Positions 60,756 to 64,000 of a stretch of 64,000 nucleotides of DNA are shown here, piece after piece. Location of the stretch: NCBI GenBank assembly GCA_964392325.1, contig CAYMPJ010000009.1, forward strand, positions 1 to 64,000, written 5' to 3'. Under the pieces are notes generated by a model, which did no database searches, was not told the DNA's origin, and worked only from the letters and a program-made list of their open reading frames with translations. Position numbers and translations under genes: made by a program. The stretch's first letter is position 1, and every line of letters begins with the position of its first letter. This stretch comes from CALLPQ01 sp964392325. Lineage in GTDB: Bacteria > Pseudomonadota > Alphaproteobacteria > Caulobacterales > Parvularculaceae.

Positions 60756-61541
60756 TTATGCAGTCAATTTATCTGCATGTTTCTCACGGTAATGTTTTCC
60801 TTCTCGGGAGAAACAATCAATGATGTGATTGACAACCTCTTCACGACCAGATGATACGATGCTAGCACGCAATGACTTACGTGATATATCTCCGCGAAAG
60901 GCGTTCATTGCTTGTTCAATGCTGACTTCTAGTGACGCACTTGCCGGCGCATCTTGTCCTCGCCGCGCAATAAGGTCATGCCCCATATAATATAACGTAT
61001 ACTGACCTCCATCAACCGTAAGATGGGCCACATAATCATGCTCGTAGGGCTCAACAAAGGGCGCAAACAACTCCACCGCGAGAGCAACGCTATCAGAATT
61101 AAGATTATTGGAGGATATTAAATCACTCACCTCATTCGACTCACTCGCCTCCGGTTGTGAGAGGTAATATTTTATCGACCACATCATCAAAGAACGAATA
61201 GTTGGCCTTAACATTTCACCCATTTGCGTCAAACGGTATTGATGTCGATTGGGCCCGGTTCCATCAATTTCGATCAGTTGCTGGGTTTCAAGTTCTTTGA
61301 GACGTTTGCTTAGCAGGTTCGTACCAATGCCGGGCAAACCGGTGTGTAGATCCGCAAAGCGCCTTGGCCCCAAAAGCAATTCCCTGGCAATAAGCAAGGT
61401 CCAGCGCTCACCCAAAATATCGAGCGCATACGCCAATATACAGTCCTGATTATAGGATCGAGCCATTCTTACCTTTTCGGGACGGGAATTTATCCGCCTT
61501 GTTTCCTCATTTTTTCTATTGATATCAGGGTTTTGCGACAT
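60756..61541 (-). CDS. HxlR family transcriptional regulator with C-terminal SCP2-like domain
   Basis: This DNA-binding protein of about 261 residues has a winged-helix HxlR domain (about 25-125) containing the family blocks CILAYALDILGERWTLLIARELLLGPRRFADL and GIGTNLLSKRLKELE, plus the wing YRLTQMGEMLRP. The C-terminal part (150-261; LTVDGGQYTLYYMGHDL, ASASLEVSIEQAMNAFRGD) is of the SCP2/sterol-carrier-like type often fused to HxlR domains and may sense a hydrophobic ligand. The start at 61541 is supported by TGGA six bases upstream. The gene is divergent from a small secreted protein, with inverted repeats between them. Confidence 0.87.
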   Translation of the reverse strand: MSQNPDINRKNEETRRINSRPEKVRMARSYNQDCILAYALDILGERWTLLIARELLLGPRRFADLHTGLPGIGTNLLSKRLKELETQQLIEIDGTGPNRHQYRLTQMGEMLRPTIRSLMMWSIKYYLSQPEASESNEVSDLISSNNLNSDSVALAVELFAPFVEPYEHDYVAHLTVDGGQYTLYYMGHDLIARRGQDAPASASLEVSIEQAMNAFRGDISRKSLRASIVSSGREEVVNHIIDCFSREGKHYREKHADKLTA

Positions 61542-61885
61542 TGAATATCCATTTAACTGCATTTTTGTGGTGCTGAAAGACGGCTATGGCTTGGCTAACC
61601 ATAAGCGATAGCGCTTTGAGAAACCGGCAAGCTTTTACCTATCTAATTTCCGATCTCGATATAAAAAAAGTATTTACACAATAATTTAATTGTTGACACT
61701 TTACTTTAATATAGTAAACCATACAGTGTAAATAGAGAAGTTTCAAGGGTATAAATAGGCATCGTCAGATAGGTCCAGATTGTTGAAGACCGAAAATGGA
61801 AGCCCCGCCTGCTGAAAGCCCATGAAAAACAGTAAGTAACCCGGTTAAATCATTGAAAAAAAATAAACTTAAAGGATTGATACTC
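61542..61885. other. Divergent AT-rich region between the HxlR gene and the small secreted protein gene
   Basis: It contains nested inverted repeats (listed separately) and a TTGACA element at 61693-61698 that could be a -35 box. No further gene was recognised. Confidence 0.5.
61671..61734. promoter_or_regulatory. Nested inverted repeats, candidate HxlR-type operator
   Basis: Outer arms are TATTTACAC (61671-61679) and GTGTAAATA (61726-61734). The inner palindrome TTTACT-N7-AGTAAA (61700-61718) resembles the A/T-rich TACT/AGTA operators of HxlR-type regulators. The site overlaps the TTGACA element, consistent with repression of the divergent gene or autoregulation. Confidence 0.45.
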
Positions 61886-62176
61886 ATGCTTAAACGTAAA
61901 ACCAGTACCCTCGTCCTCGGCGCAGCTTTCGCAGCAACAGCCATCGCACTGCCCGCTCACGCAAAAAGCACCAGTGAAATGATTTCAATGTGTGTTGCCG
62001 AAATAGAGAGCCAAAACCTTGCGACCGCTGAAAATTACGCAGTGAAGATGAAACGTATTAGCGGTGCGTCTGTAAAAAAATTGACCATTGACTACAAAGC
62101 GAATGGATCTGACGAAGACAAAAGCTTCACCTGCAAGGTGCGCCGAAACAAAGTAATGGAAATCACCCCTATTTAA
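61886..62176 (+). CDS. Small secreted protein, function unknown
   Basis: This protein of about 96 residues has a signal peptide (MLKRKTSTLVLGAAFAATAIALPAHA) and a mature part of about 70 residues with two cysteines (MISMCVAE and SFTCKVRR) that could form one disulphide. The mature region suggests a helix then beta strands (KKLTIDYKANG, SFTCKVRRNKVMEITPI). AAAGGA nine bases before the ATG at 61886 selects this start over the ATG at 61853. A strong terminator follows. Divergent placement with the HxlR regulator suggests it may be that regulator's target. I recognise no family. Confidence 0.72.
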   Translation: MLKRKTSTLVLGAAFAATAIALPAHAKSTSEMISMCVAEIESQNLATAENYAVKMKRISGASVKKLTIDYKANGSDEDKSFTCKVRRNKVMEITPI

Positions 62177-62202
62177 ACACCCTCCGGAGTGTCCTTAACT
62201 TA

Positions 62203-62228
62203 GGCGGGCAATAATGCCCGCCTTTTTT
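62203..62228 (+). terminator. Intrinsic terminator after the small secreted protein gene
   Basis: GGCGGGCA (62203-62210) pairs perfectly with TGCCCGCC (62215-62222) around a four-base ATAA loop and is followed by six T. It also separates this gene from the convergent zapA. Confidence 0.95.
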
Positions 62229-62242
62229 ATGCTTTTCTAATA

Positions 62243-62584
62243 TTACGGGGAGCCTTTGCCATCTGAACCGAGCATTTCATTGAGAGTATCAACGCGCTGG
62301 GTCACGGCTTCTATTATTTTGATTGTGCCTTCATCGTTCTGGGCACCATTAGTGGGCACCGAAATCATGGCGTCAGCATTTTCGCGCATCTCGAAGAGCT
62401 CATCACAGGTCATTAACAGCGTCAGTAACATCAGCCGCGTATCCCCGATTTGTCCAACTTCTTCCGCAATCATTTGCAATCGCTCATCGGCCCATGACGC
62501 TAATTGATGTAAGCGTGCTTCTTGCCCTTCATCGCAAGTCACTTTGAAGATGCGGTTATTCATGACAATATCGACGTTAGGCAT
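62243..62584 (-). CDS. zapA: Cell division protein ZapA
   Basis: This protein of about 113 residues promotes FtsZ bundling at the division site. The N-terminal domain reads MPNVDIVMNNRIFKVTCDEGQEARLHQLASWADERLQMIAEEVGQIGDTRLMLLTLLMTCDELF, which is the standard alphaproteobacterial ZapA pattern, followed by a C-terminal coiled coil (IKIIEAVTQRVDTLNEML). The ATG at 62584 has GGA eight bases upstream and removes an unconserved 11-residue extension. The small coiled-coil gene upstream and divergent tkt give the classical alphaproteobacterial context. The 6S RNA gene usually found just downstream is not visible. Confidence 0.88.
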   Translation of the reverse strand: MPNVDIVMNNRIFKVTCDEGQEARLHQLASWADERLQMIAEEVGQIGDTRLMLLTLLMTCDELFEMRENADAMISVPTNGAQNDEGTIKIIEAVTQRVDTLNEMLGSDGKGSP

Positions 62585-62725
62585 ACTAATTATCCATAGC
62601 TTGAAAGTAATAGGCACTGTCGAGTGCCGATCTCGAAATATGCAAATTTCATAGGTCTACAGGTAAAGCCAATTCTTTTGGGGCCGCAAGCAATAAAATC
62701 GCATTCGCATTTATTCCTTTATATA

Positions 62726-62965
62726 TTAACCAGGCCCTAAAAGAGATTTCGCCTCACTAATGATCTCCCCGACTTGCGATGACGCCTCACCAATAGACTT
62801 ACGCAACCCCTCTATTTGCTCCCATGTCTTGTCTTGAACATCGCCTGACGATATCCTGGCAGCGACTTTGTCAGTACCGTCATTAGCCAAGCGCTTTTCG
62901 ATTTTGGATTCCAAGCTTTCCAGAGCAGCGGCAAGGGTTTTTACCGATTGATCTAGCTCACTCAC
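62726..62965 (-). CDS. Small coiled-coil protein upstream of zapA (DUF4164-like)
   Basis: This 79-residue acidic helical protein (LDQSVKTLAAALESLESKIEKRL, WEQIEGLRKSIGEASSQVGEIISEAKSLL) lacks other features. It occupies the slot between zapA and divergent tkt where alphaproteobacteria usually carry a small coiled-coil gene of DUF4164 type, so a link to division is plausible but unproven. It starts with GTG at 62965 behind an excellent AGGAGG five bases upstream. Confidence 0.72.
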   Translation of the reverse strand: MSELDQSVKTLAAALESLESKIEKRLANDGTDKVAARISSGDVQDKTWEQIEGLRKSIGEASSQVGEIISEAKSLLGPG

Positions 62966-63309
62966 TTTCGCCTCCTAGGTTAAAAAGGGTTCATGTCCAA
63001 GATGAAGTTTTATGATAGAGTGTTTGAAAATTCTCGCAAATAGTTTGTTGAATGCAGATTTACCGCGGGAAAGGGATTTCCTTTGGTATTTTTGAGTCGA
63101 GGCATTTTGGCTTCAAAATAGCAAATTTAGTCGGCCTGGATTTTTCAGAGTATGGACCAGAGGCCTTCTCTCACGGGATTCGCGCTAAAAACTAACTATT
63201 GCGTCCTTAGTGGGTCTTGACCCGAGGGCATGTGCGAGGCAAGACAAGGCAAGATGTGAGACTCACCTTCACTACTGTCTCCAATTCTATTCCTCAAAAA
63301 GAGCACGCC
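62966..63309. other. Divergent intergenic region between the zapA operon and tkt
   Basis: It should contain both promoters. A small hairpin GGGTC-TT-GACCC lies near 63214-63225. No recognisable riboswitch or RNA gene and no exact CtrA site was found. Confidence 0.4.
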
Positions 63310-64000
63310 ATGAGCACTAACAACGATCTGACAGTCTTGGACATGGCAAATGCCATTCGCGCCCTGTCAATGGATGCCGTCGAAAAAGCAAAATCAGGTC
63401 ACCCGGGCATGCCAATGGGTATGGCTGATGTCGCGACTGTGCTGTTTACGAAATTTATGAAGTTTGATGCAAAAGCACCGGAATGGCCCGATCGCGACAG
63501 ATTTGTTCTCTCGGCTGGCCATGGCTCAATGTTGCTCTACTCCCTCCACTACCTGCTTGGCATTCCGGACATGGAGTTACAAGATTTAAAAGACTTTCGG
63601 CAATTTGGCGCAAAAACAGCCGGTCACCCGGAATATGGTCACGCGCGAGGCATTGAAACAACGACCGGTCCACTCGGACAAGGGCTTGCGAATGCAGTTG
63701 GCATGGCCATGGCGGAAGCGCATTTAAATGCCCGTTTTGGCAGCGACCTTGTTGATCACAAAACCTATGTTATTGCCGGTGACGGGTGTTTGATGGAAGG
63801 TATTTCACAAGAAGCAATCTCCATGGCGGGGCACCTAAAGCTCGGTAAACTGATTGTTCTATGGGATGATAATGGCATATCAATAGACGGGCCGGTGGCA
63901 CTTTCCGACTCAACCGATCAATTGCAGCGCTTTGAAGCCTCAGGTTGGAATACCAGCCGTATTGACGGTCATGACCCGGAGCAAATAGAAAAAGCACTGC
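63310..64000 (+). CDS. tkt: Transketolase, 5' part (truncated by the window edge)
   Basis: This thiamine-diphosphate enzyme of the pentose phosphate pathway is visible for the first 230 of about 660 residues. Recognised segments are LDMANAIRALSMDAVEKAKSGHPGMPMGMAD, FVLSAGHGSMLLYSLHYL (His contacting substrate), GHPEYGHARGIETTTGPLGQGLANAVGMA (ThDP/His), and the ThDP-binding GDGCLMEGISQEAISMAGHLKLGKLIVLWDDNGISIDG (GDG...N motif). The ATG at 63310 gives the normal N-terminus. The frame stays open to the last base. Divergent linkage to zapA is typical of alphaproteobacteria. A dihydroxyacetone-synthase variant cannot be excluded, but is less likely. Confidence 0.95.
   Translation, partial: MSTNNDLTVLDMANAIRALSMDAVEKAKSGHPGMPMGMADVATVLFTKFMKFDAKAPEWPDRDRFVLSAGHGSMLLYSLHYLLGIPDMELQDLKDFRQFGAKTAGHPEYGHARGIETTTGPLGQGLANAVGMAMAEAHLNARFGSDLVDHKTYVIAGDGCLMEGISQEAISMAGHLKLGKLIVLWDDNGISIDGPVALSDSTDQLQRFEASGWNTSRIDGHDPEQIEKAL

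Noticed and set aside
62966..63309. Looked for the 6S RNA gene in the zapA-tkt region
   Set aside because: 6S RNA normally lies downstream of zapA; there are only about 65 bases there before the next gene, and no long bulged hairpin could be recognised in either place.

Overview
This 64 kb window is chromosomal DNA of an alphaproteobacterium of moderate GC content (by eye a little under 50 %). The evidence is the gene set: a MipZ division-plane ATPase, a large polar membrane coiled-coil protein of TipN type, a phasin, ClpS next to ClpA, CtaA/COX15 haem A synthase, EtfBA, pyruvate phosphate dikinase, ZapA beside a small coiled-coil gene and divergent to transketolase, an alphaproteobacterial-type FtsB near enolase, and two exact TTAA-N7-TTAAC (CtrA-type) sites. 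The order cannot be fixed from the sequence. No insertion sequence, prophage, CRISPR array or rRNA is visible. The only tRNA is a truncated tRNA-Tyr at the left edge.

Layout. 1-4.7 kb: tRNA-Tyr, rlmB, a hot-dog thioesterase with ftsB, an orphan lipoprotein and eno. 4.8-9 kb: a small ABM-type monooxygenase, an alginate-export-like porin, glyQ without an adjacent glyS, and a secreted TPR protein. 9.3-12.7 kb: a secreted Asn/Arg/Ser/Gln-rich heptad-repeat protein and a membrane-anchored protein resembling a degenerate M23 peptidase. 13.1-17.5 kb: a neutral zinc peptidase, a YcaQ-type glycosylase, an HExxPGHH lipoprotein and a PepSY protein. 17.7-21.2 kb: a sigma-54 response regulator, mipZ and an orphan pilus-type chaperone. 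21.3-24.8 kb: clpA, clpS and a phasin. 25.2-28.2 kb: a compact operon (RidA, FemAB-like, HIT, sterol desaturase). 28.2-37 kb: a glutamate-synthase-like FMN protein, apt, the TipN-like protein, two unknown envelope proteins, a lipoprotein with a possible propeller fold, and ctaA. 38-44 kb: a catabolic cluster (hyuA-hyuB-FAD amine oxidase-uronate-dehydrogenase-like SDR). 44-51.4 kb: a sulfotransferase, ppdK, and the tsaC/sua5-glcD-yaaA operon. 51.5-55.9 kb: a secreted pentapeptide-repeat protein, etfBA, a HIG1-type protein and a VPxP-CTERM (exosortase substrate) protein. 56-64 kb: a secreted NlpC/P60-like protein, a stomatin-NfeD-small coiled-coil operon running into an aldose-epimerase gene, an HxlR regulator with a divergent small secreted protein, zapA with its partner, and the 5' part of tkt.

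How it fits together. Most of the window is housekeeping: central carbon metabolism (eno, ppdK, tkt), translation (rlmB, glyQ, tsaC) and N-degron proteolysis (ClpS/ClpA). The accessory content is mostly envelope or extracellular: two very repetitive secreted proteins, an exosortase substrate with a good -24/-12 promoter, an orphan chaperone and the stomatin operon.

Most unusual observations: a perfect 12-bp intrinsic terminator lying inside the first 25 codons of the aldose-epimerase gene; a bidirectional terminator made from the last codons of mipZ; a ClpS whose gatekeeper methionine is replaced by glutamine; the two repeat proteins; and three TGC-N3-GCA operators in front of the phasin gene.
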